From a virus, in the IMG/VR virus record IMGVR_UViG_3300035390_000014, positions 124,001-188,000 of that record: DNA of 64,000 nucleotides; one strand, written 5' to 3'. Position 1 is the stretch's first letter. Every line of letters begins with the position of its first letter. The notes below the pieces were generated by a model. That model searched no databases. It was not told the DNA's origin and saw only the letters and a program-made list of their open reading frames with translations. Positions 20,750 through 27,839 of this stretch are shown piece by piece. Made by a program: the position numbers and the translations under genes.

Positions 20750-21349
20750 ATGATGAAATCTCAAGTAATGGAATCGTTGGATTTAAAGATTACTGGACAT
20801 TTGAATTTATTTAAACTAACGTATGAGAATAAGAATGGGGATATAAAACCTTGGTTATTGGCATCCAGAAAAAGTGTGCCTAAAGTAATGTCAAGAGATT
20901 TTTCTCCGGATGCAGTTGTTATAATGGCTATGGTGAAAGAAACGCTTGAGTATGTTATTCTTAGAGAGTATCGACCAAGTGTTGATGGGGTAATGATTGA
21001 ATTTCCAGCCGGGAAAATTGATCCTGGTGAATCAATTGAGGATGCTGTTAGAAGAGAATTAAAAGAAGAAACAGGGTTTGACTTAGTAGGAATAACACAT
21101 CAAAGTCCGCCCTTATATTCATCCTCAGGAATGACAGATGAATCAATAGTGTTTGTTAAATGTATGTGTGAAGGCGAACTCTCAATAGACGGTCTTGAGG
21201 AATCAGAAGAGATTCAACCTTTTACATGTAGTCCTCTTTATCTTCAAGAACTCCTACATGAAGAAAATGTTTTCTATGATGTTAGGTTGTGGATGGCACT
21301 TAATACTATTGATATACCAAGGAACATTACAGGGGTTAGAAATAGATAA
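20750..21349 (+). CDS. Nudix hydrolase, ADP-ribose pyrophosphatase-like
   Basis: 199 aa. A complete Nudix box starts at about residue 88 (GKIDPGES, then REL and EETGF), giving the metal-binding REUxEE. The preceding EYRPSVDGVMIEFPAG segment is typical of ADP-ribose pyrophosphatases of the NudF type. It probably hydrolyses ADP-ribose or another nucleoside diphosphate derivative. Together with NadE and PncB (56-59 kb) it could belong to NAD metabolism. AAAAGGTGA precedes the start; a terminator follows. Confidence 0.88.
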   Translation: MMKSQVMESLDLKITGHLNLFKLTYENKNGDIKPWLLASRKSVPKVMSRDFSPDAVVIMAMVKETLEYVILREYRPSVDGVMIEFPAGKIDPGESIEDAVRRELKEETGFDLVGITHQSPPLYSSSGMTDESIVFVKCMCEGELSIDGLEESEEIQPFTCSPLYLQELLHEENVFYDVRLWMALNTIDIPRNITGVRNR

Positions 21350-21357
21350 AAAAGAAT

Positions 21358-21393
21358 AAAAAAGGGTTGCTCATTTAGGACTCTTTTTTTTTT
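21358..21393 (+). terminator. Terminator after Nudix gene
   Basis: AAAAAAGGGT pairs with 21380-21389 (one G-U), loop TGCTCATTTAGG, extended T-run. Confidence 0.85.
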
Positions 21394-21427
21394 GTATAAA
21401 TTTTGTGAGATAGAAACATAAACATAT

Positions 21428-21443
21428 AGAACATATTATAAAT
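21428..21443 (+). promoter_or_regulatory. Late-type promoter motif, copy 10
   Basis: Exact AGAACATATTATAAAT, leaving an 80-nt untranslated leader before the cold-shock gene at 21527. Long leaders are common for cold-shock mRNAs. Confidence 0.6.
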
Positions 21444-21526
21444 GATAGAGTCGACTATAAAATAAATAAATTACCATATCTGAGTTGGTCGCAGATTCAA
21501 GGTATTAAATTAAGGAAATAAGTAAC

Positions 21527-21727
21527 ATGGCACAAGGAACAGTAAAATGGTTTAACGACGAAAAGGGTTTTGGATTCATTGAAAGAGATGGAGCTCCAGA
21601 TGTATTTGTACATTATTCAGAAATTCAGAGTAATGGTTTTAAAAAATTAGAAGAAGGCGATAAGGTCTCTTTTGATGTAGAAGAAGGTACAAAAGGTCCA
21701 CAGGCTAAGAATGTAATCAAATCTTAA
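21527..21727 (+). CDS. csp: Cold-shock domain protein
   Basis: 66 aa, the standard CspA length. [12 protein letters not shown] near residues 8-19 is RNP1 and VFVHYSEI near 27-34 is RNP2. Binds single-stranded RNA or DNA and melts RNA structure. AAGGAAATAAGTAAC is the ribosome site. In a tRNA- and structured-RNA-rich phage it may act as an RNA chaperone. Confidence 0.95.
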   Translation: MAQGTVKWFNDEKGFGFIERDGAPDVFVHYSEIQSNGFKKLEEGDKVSFDVEEGTKGPQAKNVIKS

Positions 21728-21736
21728 AGGTGAATC

Positions 21737-21982
21737 ATGGGTGATTGGAGTGTTCCAATATCAATAATAGCGTTATATATTGCTATGTTTATATTTGCAA
21801 TATTGTGGTTTGAAGAAATTTTAAAAATTAAATTTTATTGTCAACTTTATTTAACAATAACTTGTACTGCAATACTTTGGTGTTTTTATTTAGGAAGCAA
21901 AAGTTATACAATAATTTATTCTTCAAATAAAGATGAAGCAGGTGTTAAACGATTTATAGAATTTCCAATCATCTGGATGTAA
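21737..21982 (+). CDS. Small two-helix membrane protein
   Basis: 81 aa with hydrophobic helices near 7-25 and 33-52, then a charged tail. AAAGGTGA precedes the start, 9 nt after the cold-shock stop. Unknown role. Confidence 0.6.
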   Translation: MGDWSVPISIIALYIAMFIFAILWFEEILKIKFYCQLYLTITCTAILWCFYLGSKSYTIIYSSNKDEAGVKRFIEFPIIWM

Positions 21983-21994
21983 TATGTAATATAC

Positions 21995-22086
21995 AACCAC
22001 GTTGAGGGATGAAAGATTCCCAAAGTTGAAATCCTTAGGGAGACGAGATATCAATGAACCCTTTGAAGTAAGTAAACTACGTGGTT
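21995..22086 (+). ncRNA. Structured RNA closed by an 8-bp stem
   Basis: AACCACGT (21995-22002) pairs perfectly with ACGTGGTT (22079-22086). Inside are GGGA/TCCC and GGG/CCC hairpins with purine-rich joints (GATGAAAG, GAGACGAGA). 92 nt, no ORF. Family not recognised; checked for hammerhead core and not matched. Confidence 0.45.
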
Positions 22087-22114
22087 TACACATTAGAAAT
22101 TTTCTTTGACATAT

Positions 22115-22130
22115 AGAACATATTATAAAT
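22115..22130 (+). promoter_or_regulatory. Late-type promoter motif, copy 11
   Basis: Exact AGAACATATTATAAAT, 22 nt before the HNH gene at 22153. Confidence 0.6.
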
Positions 22131-22152
22131 GATGAATTTATATAGGTGATAT

Positions 22153-22650
22153 ATGTATGAATGTTATAAATGTGGAAGAGAATTTAGTAAAGCTGAGGGG
22201 TTATCCAAACATGTAAAATCATGTGTTGGTAAAAGGTATTGTAAACAGTGTGGCATAGAAACAAAAAATCCAAAATTTTGCTCATCTAGTTGCGCTGAAA
22301 CTTATAACAATACTCAGTATTTATTAGAAACAAAAAAAGAAGAGGCAGTATCTTATGAACTATCTGCTAAACCTTATTTTGAATTATCAATACATGACAG
22401 AAAAGAAATTTTATGGCTTGAACAAAAGCACAAATGTTTGACTTGTGAATTTGATTTGTATGATCCTATAAATGTACCATATGAAATATATCATGTAGAT
22501 GGTAATGATACTAATAAACAAAGATCTAATGAACAATTGTTATGTTGCAATTGTTATAATATGAAACCAAATTATAGATTCAAAGGTATAAAGCATACTA
22601 AAGAATCTAAAAAAATAAAGAAAAAGATGTTAACAATTATGCCCCTATAG
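22153..22650 (+). CDS. HNH endonuclease with N-terminal zinc finger
   Basis: 165 aa. A C2H2-like finger (CYKC ... HVKSC) is followed by CKQCG and a CSSSC pair, then an HNH-like module with CLTCEFDLYD, IYHVDGNDTNKQRSNEQ and CCNCYN. The first catalytic His is in YHVDG. The basic C-terminus (HTKESKKIKKK) resembles NUMOD tails. The final 10 nt overlap the 5' end of tRNA-Arg, like the HNH gene at 26 with tRNA-Thr. Confidence 0.8.
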   Translation: MYECYKCGREFSKAEGLSKHVKSCVGKRYCKQCGIETKNPKFCSSSCAETYNNTQYLLETKKEEAVSYELSAKPYFELSIHDRKEILWLEQKHKCLTCEFDLYDPINVPYEIYHVDGNDTNKQRSNEQLLCCNCYNMKPNYRFKGIKHTKESKKIKKKMLTIMPL

Positions 22651-22715
22651 CTCAGCGAAAAGAGCATGAGGTTTCTACCCTCTGTGCGCAGGTTTGATTC
22701 CTGCTAGGGGTTCCA
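22641..22715 (+). tRNA. tRNA-Arg (UCU)
   Basis: Acceptor GCCCCTA/TAGGGGT (G-T closing), anticodon loop TTTCTAC, T arm GCAGG/CCTGC, CCA. The D loop AGCGAAAA lacks the usual GG. Confidence 0.8.
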
Positions 22716-22732
22716 TTTTTAAAAGGTAGATT

Positions 22733-22936
22733 ATGAATAAGATAACAGTTTTATATTGGATAGGATATAATTATTCAGATATAAATATAGACCATGAACA
22801 ATCATATGACTATTCAGAAAAAACAAAAAATGAACTTATCAATCTATTTTTAGGTCACGGTCATCATGTAATGTTACAACAACGAGATGAAACATTATTA
22901 ATATCAATAGATGATCGTCAATTTAAACAAAGATAA
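22733..22936 (+). CDS. Small hypothetical protein
   Basis: 67 aa, AAAAGG upstream. Tyr- and Asp-rich N-terminal half, a predicted helix, then beta-rich end. No family. Confidence 0.55.
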   Translation: MNKITVLYWIGYNYSDINIDHEQSYDYSEKTKNELINLFLGHGHHVMLQQRDETLLISIDDRQFKQR

Positions 22937-22948
22937 AAGGAGGTCAAC

Positions 22949-22984
22949 ATGAAAAAAATGTATTGGAAAGGTAACTGGGCATAG
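22949..22984 (+). CDS. Possible 11-residue micropeptide
   Basis: AAGGAGG, the best Shine-Dalgarno in this area, sits 6 nt before an ATG that opens only 11 codons (MKKMYWKGNWA) before TAG. It may be a leader peptide for the gene at 23076 or a decayed start. Confidence 0.3.
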   Translation: MKKMYWKGNWA

Positions 22985-23075
22985 GTAAATAGACCACCCT
23001 AATACAAAGTATAATTTATATTAACGACTAAAATCTAGTTAAAACAAATTATATTTATTATTAGGAGAACTACAA

Positions 23076-23405
23076 ATGACTTTCAAAGAATTAAAAAACA
23101 GTATCAAAAAACAATTAAAAGAAACAGCTAACACTATTCGTATTTTAAAAGCAGCAAGAAAACCTCATGTCTATAATAGCAACCCTGCATTATATGATAA
23201 GTTAGGTGATCTAGATTCACTCAGGTATAGTATAAGACATAAACACATTGCTTATTGCATGTTTTTCAATGGAACTGAATATGGTGATATTGAAAGAAAA
23301 TGTAATGAGAGTCCATACATTGGTAGAATTGATCAGTATAAAAAAGAATGGTCTTATATTGTGGAGGCGAATCAAGATGCAAAAACTGTACGTGATAGTG
23401 CGTAA
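23076..23405 (+). CDS. Hypothetical protein
   Basis: 109 aa. Basic helical N-terminus (FKELKNSIKKQLKE), then a mixed region resembling small phage proteins that sit next to Pth2-like genes. TAGGAG precedes the start. It overlaps the next gene by 29 nt, so the two are probably co-translated. Confidence 0.6.
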   Translation: MTFKELKNSIKKQLKETANTIRILKAARKPHVYNSNPALYDKLGDLDSLRYSIRHKHIAYCMFFNGTEYGDIERKCNESPYIGRIDQYKKEWSYIVEANQDAKTVRDSA

Positions 23406-23667
23406 GGATCTAAGTCCTTCACAAATAGCTGTTCAAGCAGGTCACGCAGTAGCAGAATATTTAGTTAATGATTCAAAGACTTGGAAAAATGAGATCCTAA
23501 TTTATTTGGGAGTTCCTGGTCTTAGACAGTTACATAGATGGATGATGAAACTTGATAATCAAGATGTTAAATATACTGCATGGCGAGAACCTGATATTAA
23601 TAATGAAGTGACAGCAATAGCAAGCACTGGTTCAAGTGAATTTTTTAAAACATTGAACCTATTATAA
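23377..23667 (+). CDS. PTH2-like peptidyl-tRNA hydrolase
   Basis: 96 aa from the ATG at 23377 (GGAGG 10 nt upstream), inside the end of the preceding gene. KLYVIVRKDLSPSQIAVQAGHAVAEYL is the PTH2 N-terminal signature, with QAGHA; the length is that of short PTRHD/PTH2 forms. The family frees tRNA from peptidyl-tRNA. A tRNA gene begins one base after the stop. Fits a phage that tends its own tRNA pool. Confidence 0.8.
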   Translation: MQKLYVIVRKDLSPSQIAVQAGHAVAEYLVNDSKTWKNEILIYLGVPGLRQLHRWMMKLDNQDVKYTAWREPDINNEVTAIASTGSSEFFKTLNLL

Positions 23668-23743
23668 GCCGGTGTAGCTTATTGGGAGAGCCGAGAACTC
23701 TAAATTCTTGATTGAGTAAGTTCGATCCTTACCATCGGCACCA
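23668..23743 (+). tRNA. Suppressor tRNA (CUA, reads UAG)
   Basis: Acceptor GCCGGTG/CATCGGC, D arm GCTT/GAGC, anticodon stem GAGAA/TTCTT with loop CTCTAAA, so positions 34-36 read CUA. T arm GTAAG/CTTAC, ACCA. A complete, well-paired tRNA. It would insert an amino acid at UAG. Confidence 0.85.
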
Positions 23744-23771
23744 AAATAATAATCATCCTGGGGATTAAAAT

Positions 23772-24407
23772 ATGTATTATACACTTTATAAAACTACCAA
23801 TATATTAAATGGGAAATTTTATATTGGGTGTCATAAAACAAATGATCTCCATGATGATTATATTGGTTCAGGCAAATATTTAACTAATTCTATTAATAAA
23901 TATGGTATAGAAAATTTTATCAAAGAAATAATGCAATTATTTTTTTCATCTGAACAAATGTATGAGATGGAAAGTTTATTAGTTGATGAAAAATTTGTTG
24001 AAAGAAAAGATACTTATAATTTAAAAGTTGGTGGTGAAGGCGGTTTTGATTATATTAATGAAAATGGATTAAAATGTAAAACTCCTTTTATGTCTGATGC
24101 ATTTATTAATGCTAGAGAAAAAGTAATATTAAAAAGAAAAACCGATCTTGAATATGCTAAACAACATTATAAAAAAACAAGAGAAGGTTTAAAAAAATAT
24201 TATAAAACTAATTATAATGCATTTAAAAATCAACAACATACTGAAGAAACAAAAAAGAAAATAGGTTTAAACACCTCTTTTCATCAAAAGGGTAAAAAAA
24301 ATTCTCAGTATGGGACAATGTGGATAACCGATGGTATTAATAATAAAAAAATAAAAAAAGTTTCTATGATTCCAGAAGGTTGGAATAAAGGTAGAAAATT
24401 GAAATAA
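23772..24407 (+). CDS. GIY-YIG homing endonuclease
   Basis: 211 aa, paralogue of the genes at 3178 and 6999. YTLYKTTN and YIGCHK mark the nuclease core; a charged middle and a NUMOD-like C-terminus (NSQYGTMWIT, PEGWNKGRK) follow. It starts 29 nt after the amber-suppressor tRNA and its stop touches the next tRNA, so it is inserted exactly between two tRNA genes. Confidence 0.9.
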   Translation: MYYTLYKTTNILNGKFYIGCHKTNDLHDDYIGSGKYLTNSINKYGIENFIKEIMQLFFSSEQMYEMESLLVDEKFVERKDTYNLKVGGEGGFDYINENGLKCKTPFMSDAFINAREKVILKRKTDLEYAKQHYKKTREGLKKYYKTNYNAFKNQQHTEETKKKIGLNTSFHQKGKKNSQYGTMWITDGINNKKIKKVSMIPEGWNKGRKLK

Positions 24408-24486
24408 GTCCCTGTATACCCTCTGATTACGAACCAGATGAAAGGTTAACGGACACATGGAGGTTCGAATCCTCTCAGGGATACCA
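24408..24486 (+). tRNA. tRNA-like, possible Arg (ACG), without a D arm
   Basis: Acceptor GTCCCTG/CAGGGAT (one wobble), T arm GGAGG/CCTCT with TTCGAAT, ACCA. An anticodon arm TCTGA/CCAGA with loop TTACGAA follows only 7 nt after the acceptor, so no D arm fits. The variable region is about 20 nt. ACG is the best reading, but the fold is unusual. Confidence 0.5.
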
Positions 24487-24495
24487 AAAGTAAGC

Positions 24496-24555
24496 ACCGG
24501 AGTTATCGGTGAAAAGATTGCTGGTGGAAGTCAACATGTTCATGCGATGGGGTTT
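24496..24555 (+). other. Short spacer with hairpin
   Basis: CACCG/CGGTG pairs around GAGTTAT near 24496-24512. No ORF seen. Confidence 0.3.
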
Positions 24556-24587
24556 AATTGGAGGGTATCTACGAATGCCCTCCAATT
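24556..24587 (+). terminator. Hairpin followed by ATTCCGTTGG
   Basis: AATTGGAGGG pairs perfectly with CCCTCCAATT. The following TTCCGT also follows terminators at 49602, 51220 and 52452. Confidence 0.6.
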
Positions 24588-24608
24588 ATTCCGTTGGAAA
24601 ATTTATAC

Positions 24609-24652
24609 AAAAAAAAGAGACTTACCACATATGTAATGTGTGCTCTTTTTTT
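24609..24652. terminator. Bidirectional terminator between convergent blocks
   Basis: AAAAAAAGAG pairs with CTCTTTTTTT around a partly paired loop, with T-runs on both strands. It separates the + tRNA block from the - strand genes that follow. Confidence 0.85.
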
Positions 24653-24655
24653 GTA

Positions 24656-24850
24656 TTAATTTAATTTATATTTTAATTCTTTAACTTTTCTATTAAATTC
24701 ATCAACTTTACTTTCATATTTTTTTCTGGCTTCTTTCATTCTATGATCTGATGATGTTGTGAGACCTAAAAATATAGCTGTATTTAAATTAAGTTTAATT
24801 AAATCCAATTCAATTTGCATCTCATTAATTTTTTCAATAATATTTGACAT
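24656..24850 (-). CDS. Small coiled-coil protein
   Basis: 64 aa, almost entirely heptad-like (IIEKINEMQIELDLIKLNL ... KVDEFNRKVKELKYKL), so probably a coiled-coil oligomer. AAGGAAAAATAAG lies upstream, overlapping the end of the next small gene. Last gene of a short minus-strand block. Confidence 0.6.
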   Translation of the reverse strand: MSNIIEKINEMQIELDLIKLNLNTAIFLGLTTSSDHRMKEARKKYESKVDEFNRKVKELKYKLN

Positions 24851-24856
24851 AATGAC

Positions 24857-24973
24857 TTATTTTTCCTTCTTTTCAGATTTCTTTTCTTCATCTTCATCAA
24901 TTTTCTTCAAAAACCAATAACAATTAACAAATAAATTTTTAGATATTTGTTCATCTGTTATGTCTTCCGCCAT
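24857..24973 (-). CDS. Small charged protein
   Basis: 38 aa with AAAGGAG before the ATG. An N-terminal amphipathic segment (ISKNLFVNCYWFLKKI) is followed by a run of Glu and Lys. Too short for family assignment. Confidence 0.5.
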   Translation of the reverse strand: MAEDITDEQISKNLFVNCYWFLKKIDEDEEKKSEKKEK

Positions 24974-25056
24974 TATTATTCTCCTTTAAATTCAAAGGTT
25001 GTAACAAAGATAATGTCTTAGCGGATATATAAACATTGATATAACCCATTACCTTT

Positions 25057-25105
25057 GTCACACCCTTATTAAGATTGCTAAGATGAACCTTAGTAAGAGT
25101 GTGAC
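25057..25105 (-). ncRNA. Long hairpin in the minus-strand leader
   Basis: GTCACACTCTTA pairs with TAAGGGTGTGAC (12 bp, one wobble), and inside CTAAG pairs with CTTAG. It lies between two small minus-strand genes and may be a processing or regulatory hairpin. Confidence 0.45.
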
Positions 25106-25150
25106 CGACATTAGTTTTCCTTCCCCAATGCCTTCGGAAGTTTAAAAATT

Positions 25151-25237
25151 TTATTTTTTCTTTGCGAGATATATCAATCCCCAAAGAACCAGCCCGACCA
25201 TAACTATGTATGGCCAATAATTACAGAAAAATAACAT
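25151..25237 (-). CDS. Tiny single-pass membrane protein
   Basis: 28 aa: a hydrophobic helix (residues 8-24) followed by AKKK, with GGAG 7 nt before the ATG. The positive C-terminus predicts N-out orientation. Small phage membrane peptides of this form often modulate host enzymes, but nothing here shows the target. Confidence 0.45.
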   Translation of the reverse strand: MLFFCNYWPYIVMVGLVLWGLIYLAKKK

Positions 25238-25253
25238 ATTTTTTCTCCATAAA

Positions 25254-25499
25254 TTAATAATTAATAGTATAAGTATAACCAAATTCATTATACTTAGATA
25301 CATCCACATCCTTTATTGCTCCAGCCTTTTTTAGAACTATTATAGCTCTAAAAATATGCATAACAGGAACATTAGGAAGTAACTCAGTCACATCTTGATC
25401 CCGAAAGAAAAATGGGAACCCATTCCAATTATAATCTGTTTTAGAATGACGATCTTGAAGAGTTCTAACTGCTGCCAGGACTTGAATAAATAAATTCAT
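25254..25499 (-). CDS. Hypothetical protein
   Basis: 81 aa. TAGGAG precedes the ATG. Middle region (FFFRDQDVTELLPNVPVMHIFRAIIVLKKAG) looks like a helix-turn-helix-type compact domain, so DNA binding is possible. Its leader (25500-25590) has an AT-rich CTATATATATTATT in the minus orientation, a candidate promoter. Confidence 0.55.
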   Translation of the reverse strand: MNLFIQVLAAVRTLQDRHSKTDYNWNGFPFFFRDQDVTELLPNVPVMHIFRAIIVLKKAGAIKDVDVSKYNEFGYTYTINY

Positions 25500-25564
25500 G
25501 TTATTCTCCTATAAAAAATTATATATACCGGAATATCTGAGTGATAATCCTTATATGCTATTAC

Positions 25565-25583
25565 TCAATAATATATATAGTAA
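25565..25583 (-). promoter_or_regulatory. AT-rich promoter-like element (minus)
   Basis: Read on the minus strand: ACTATATATATTATTGAGT. It lies upstream of the minus block and matches the leader elements at 10037, 19681 and 52785 in the direction of transcription. Confidence 0.35.
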
Positions 25584-25629
25584 ATCCATCTAAATGGGAT
25601 CCCTAAATAAGAAACTATTTTCAACAAAA

Positions 25630-25645
25630 GGAACATATTATAAAT
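25630..25645 (+). promoter_or_regulatory. Late-type promoter motif, copy 12
   Basis: GGAACATATTATAAAT, 16 nt before the PIG-L gene start; AAAGGAG lies between. Confidence 0.55.
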
Positions 25646-25661
25646 TAAAGGAGAATGATTT

Positions 25662-26132
25662 ATGAGCGAAACAATTATTGTAGCACCACATTCAGACGAC
25701 GAAATTATTGGATGTTTTCAAATTTTGGACAACCCAGATATAAAACCTATTATTATTTACACAGAAGATATGGACAAAGAAAGACAAAATGAATGTAGAG
25801 GAATAAGAGAACATTTCTCAATTAAAGGTCAAATGTTTCTCCATAGTATCCCACCTCAATTTTTAAATACATTAAATACATTTTATTTTCCAGGTCCTGA
25901 TGAAATTCACCCAGCTCATAGAACTCAAGCAGCTATAGGTGAAGCGTTGGCAAGACAAGGGTTGAATGTTATTTTTTATTCTACAAATATGAATGTTCCT
26001 TTTATTGAGGAAGAAACATTTCCAGATAGAAAAAAAGAAATGTTAGATAAAATTTATCCTAGTCAATCTGATTTATGGAAGTATGACCATAAGTACTTTT
26101 TGTTTCGTGGATTTATGAAATGGATCTTCTAA
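25662..26132 (+). CDS. PIG-L family deacetylase
   Basis: 156 aa, compact for the family. VAPHSDDEIIG (residues 7-17) is the AHPDDE zinc-binding and catalytic motif, and EIHPAHR near 81-87 supplies the second His ligand. The family removes N-acetyl groups from GlcNAc-type sugars. A glycosyltransferase-like gene lies 700 nt downstream, so glycan or base-sugar modification of DNA or virion is possible. The stop overlaps the start of the next membrane gene by 13 nt. Confidence 0.85.
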   Translation: MSETIIVAPHSDDEIIGCFQILDNPDIKPIIIYTEDMDKERQNECRGIREHFSIKGQMFLHSIPPQFLNTLNTFYFPGPDEIHPAHRTQAAIGEALARQGLNVIFYSTNMNVPFIEEETFPDRKKEMLDKIYPSQSDLWKYDHKYFLFRGFMKWIF

Positions 26133-26362
26133 GTAATATAGTTGGTTGTATATCATTAATAACAACTGTCATTGGAATGTATTATGTTTCTAAAAAAATA
26201 AAAACTGGTTTTATATATTATAGTATAAGTTTAATTGCTCAATTGATTTTATTTATACTAATATCTAATTGGTTTTTAGTTTTACAAATGGTAGTATTAT
26301 TATCATCTAATGTATATATTTATTGGAAATGGAGAAAAGACGATGTCATTAGTAATAATTGA
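26120..26362 (+). CDS. Small multi-helix membrane protein (PnuC-like pattern)
   Basis: 80 aa with three hydrophobic helices and a final YIYWKWRKDD. The helix spacing and Trp-rich end recall short PnuC-like phage proteins, but the match is weak. Overlaps both neighbours, so translation is coupled. Confidence 0.5.
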   Translation: MDLLSNIVGCISLITTVIGMYYVSKKIKTGFIYYSISLIAQLILFILISNWFLVLQMVVLLSSNVYIYWKWRKDDVISNN

Positions 26363-26636
26363 AGATGATATATTAGAGAAATGTATTGATAAATGGGGTG
26401 CTAATTTTCAGGTTGAATTAGCAGTAGAAGAGATTGGTGAATTAATTGAACAATTAGGTTCAACTCTTAAATCAATTAATCAATATAAAAGAGATAGAAT
26501 TGGGTTAGAAAGATTAATGGAAGAATTTGCTGATGTATTTTTAATGATGCAGCAAATGAGAGCAATTGATCAAAAATTATTTGATGATATTTCTGAATAT
26601 AAAGTGGAGAGATTAAAGGAGAGATTAGAAAAATGA
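26343..26636 (+). CDS. MazG-like nucleotide pyrophosphohydrolase
   Basis: 97 aa from the ATG at 26343 (GGAG upstream). ELAVEEIGELIEQL near 25-38 gives EExxE, and EEFADVFLMMQQM near 66-78 gives ExxD, the MazG metal-binding pattern. Single-domain all-alpha NTP pyrophosphohydrolase. Phage MazG proteins act on (d)NTPs or alarmones. Overlaps both neighbours. Confidence 0.8.
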   Translation: MSLVIIEDDILEKCIDKWGANFQVELAVEEIGELIEQLGSTLKSINQYKRDRIGLERLMEEFADVFLMMQQMRAIDQKLFDDISEYKVERLKERLEK

Positions 26637-26860
26637 AAGATCTTAGTTTTGTATTGAGTATTGGTAGTAGTGAAGATGGGGAAATAGCAAGTAGACAATT
26701 AACTGTTGAATGGAATAAAGAATTAGAAACTAATATGAAAGTATATCATAATTTAGATCTTAAAAATTCTATTAGTGGGATACTTTTAGATCAAATAAAA
26801 GAATCAATTACTTTAGAATTAATAGAAGAATTAATAGATGATGCCTTAGAGGTGAATTAA
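26633..26860 (+). CDS. Hypothetical protein
   Basis: 75 aa, coupled by ATGA overlap to the MazG-like gene and ending at the start of the glycosyltransferase. Acidic, with C-terminal helices. Unknown. Confidence 0.55.
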   Translation: MKDLSFVLSIGSSEDGEIASRQLTVEWNKELETNMKVYHNLDLKNSISGILLDQIKESITLELIEELIDDALEVN

Positions 26861-27835
26861 ATGAGTAGATTAATTTATGTTCCTCAATATCCAGCTAACA
26901 TGCGCTATCAGGAATGGTGGCTTTCTGAGTTCACTAAAGAGTTTGAAAAAGAATATGATGAAGTAGAAATTCTTGGACTAAATTGGTTGGTACAAAATAT
27001 GGATTATGTTAGTAGTGAATATGATACAGCCATGTTTTCTCCAATTAATAAAGCTGCTAGATTTGAAACATCACAAATGGATGACTATATGGCTCTTGAT
27101 ATACGTGATGATGATACCCTATTTCTCTCTGACATAAGCTTTCCTGGGTTGTTTTGTAATGTCCTATACCATAAGACGTGTCCAAAAATGTACGCGTTCT
27201 GCCACGCCACATCGCTTAATAAGTATGATTATTTTGCACCTATGCGTAAACATAAAAAGAAAATTGAATTAAATCACGCTCAGTTATTTGATGGTATTTT
27301 CTTTGGAAGTTATTATAGTATAAATAAAACTAAATGGTCTGAAAAAGGTATTAAGTGTCATAGAGTAACACTACCAGCGCCTCCAGAAGATTTAATTAAA
27401 CCAGTCCATGTCAGTGATTATAGAGATATTGATATTGTTTCTGTTTGTAGACCTTCTATTCAAAAGGTAAATAAAAAACTTGAGAAAAAAGTTGAACAAG
27501 CTTTAGGTATTAAAATACATAGAGAAGAAGTTAATACTTGGGAACAGTATAATATTTTACTAGCCAGATCAAAAGTATTACTAATTTCGACAAAAGAAGA
27601 CACTTTTAACTACACGATCATGGATGCTATTAGATGTGGTTGTATTCCGTTGGTTCCTAATACATTATGTTTCCCTGAAATTGTTCCATTGTATTGGCGA
27701 TATAGTCATGCAGGAAATTTAATTTTAAAATTGCAACATATATTTAATGATAAAACATTTATTTTACCAGAAATGATTTGTCAAGATGAAGTTGATAATT
27801 TTTTTAAAAATATAATTAAAATAATGAAGAGGTAA
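26861..27835 (+). CDS. Glycosyltransferase-like protein (GT-B type)
   Basis: 324 aa. The C-terminal region has KEDTFNYTIMDAIRCGCIPLVPN near 245-267, which fits the donor-binding E-x7-E region of GT-B glycosyltransferases, followed by FPEIV. The N-terminus (LIYVPQYPANMRYQEWW) is a Rossmann-like start. GAGGTGAATTA precedes the ATG. Phage enzymes of this type glucosylate modified bases or surface glycans. The PIG-L gene upstream suggests an amino-sugar substrate; that is inference. Confidence 0.7.
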   Translation: MSRLIYVPQYPANMRYQEWWLSEFTKEFEKEYDEVEILGLNWLVQNMDYVSSEYDTAMFSPINKAARFETSQMDDYMALDIRDDDTLFLSDISFPGLFCNVLYHKTCPKMYAFCHATSLNKYDYFAPMRKHKKKIELNHAQLFDGIFFGSYYSINKTKWSEKGIKCHRVTLPAPPEDLIKPVHVSDYRDIDIVSVCRPSIQKVNKKLEKKVEQALGIKIHREEVNTWEQYNILLARSKVLLISTKEDTFNYTIMDAIRCGCIPLVPNTLCFPEIVPLYWRYSHAGNLILKLQHIFNDKTFILPEMICQDEVDNFFKNIIKIMKR

Positions 27836-27839
27836 ACAT

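Noticed and set aside
21995-22086. Hammerhead ribozyme
   Set aside because: There are GATGAAAG and GAAA strings, but no CUGAUGA core in the right order.
23668-23743. Complete reassignment of UAG in this phage
   Set aside because: Many genes, early and late, end in TAG directly before a new start or a second stop codon, so UAG still works as a stop at least in part.
24951-25217. 88-codon minus-strand ORF
   Set aside because: No ribosome site, overlaps the same-strand 38-aa gene and a long hairpin; a 28-aa membrane ORF with GGAG fits better.
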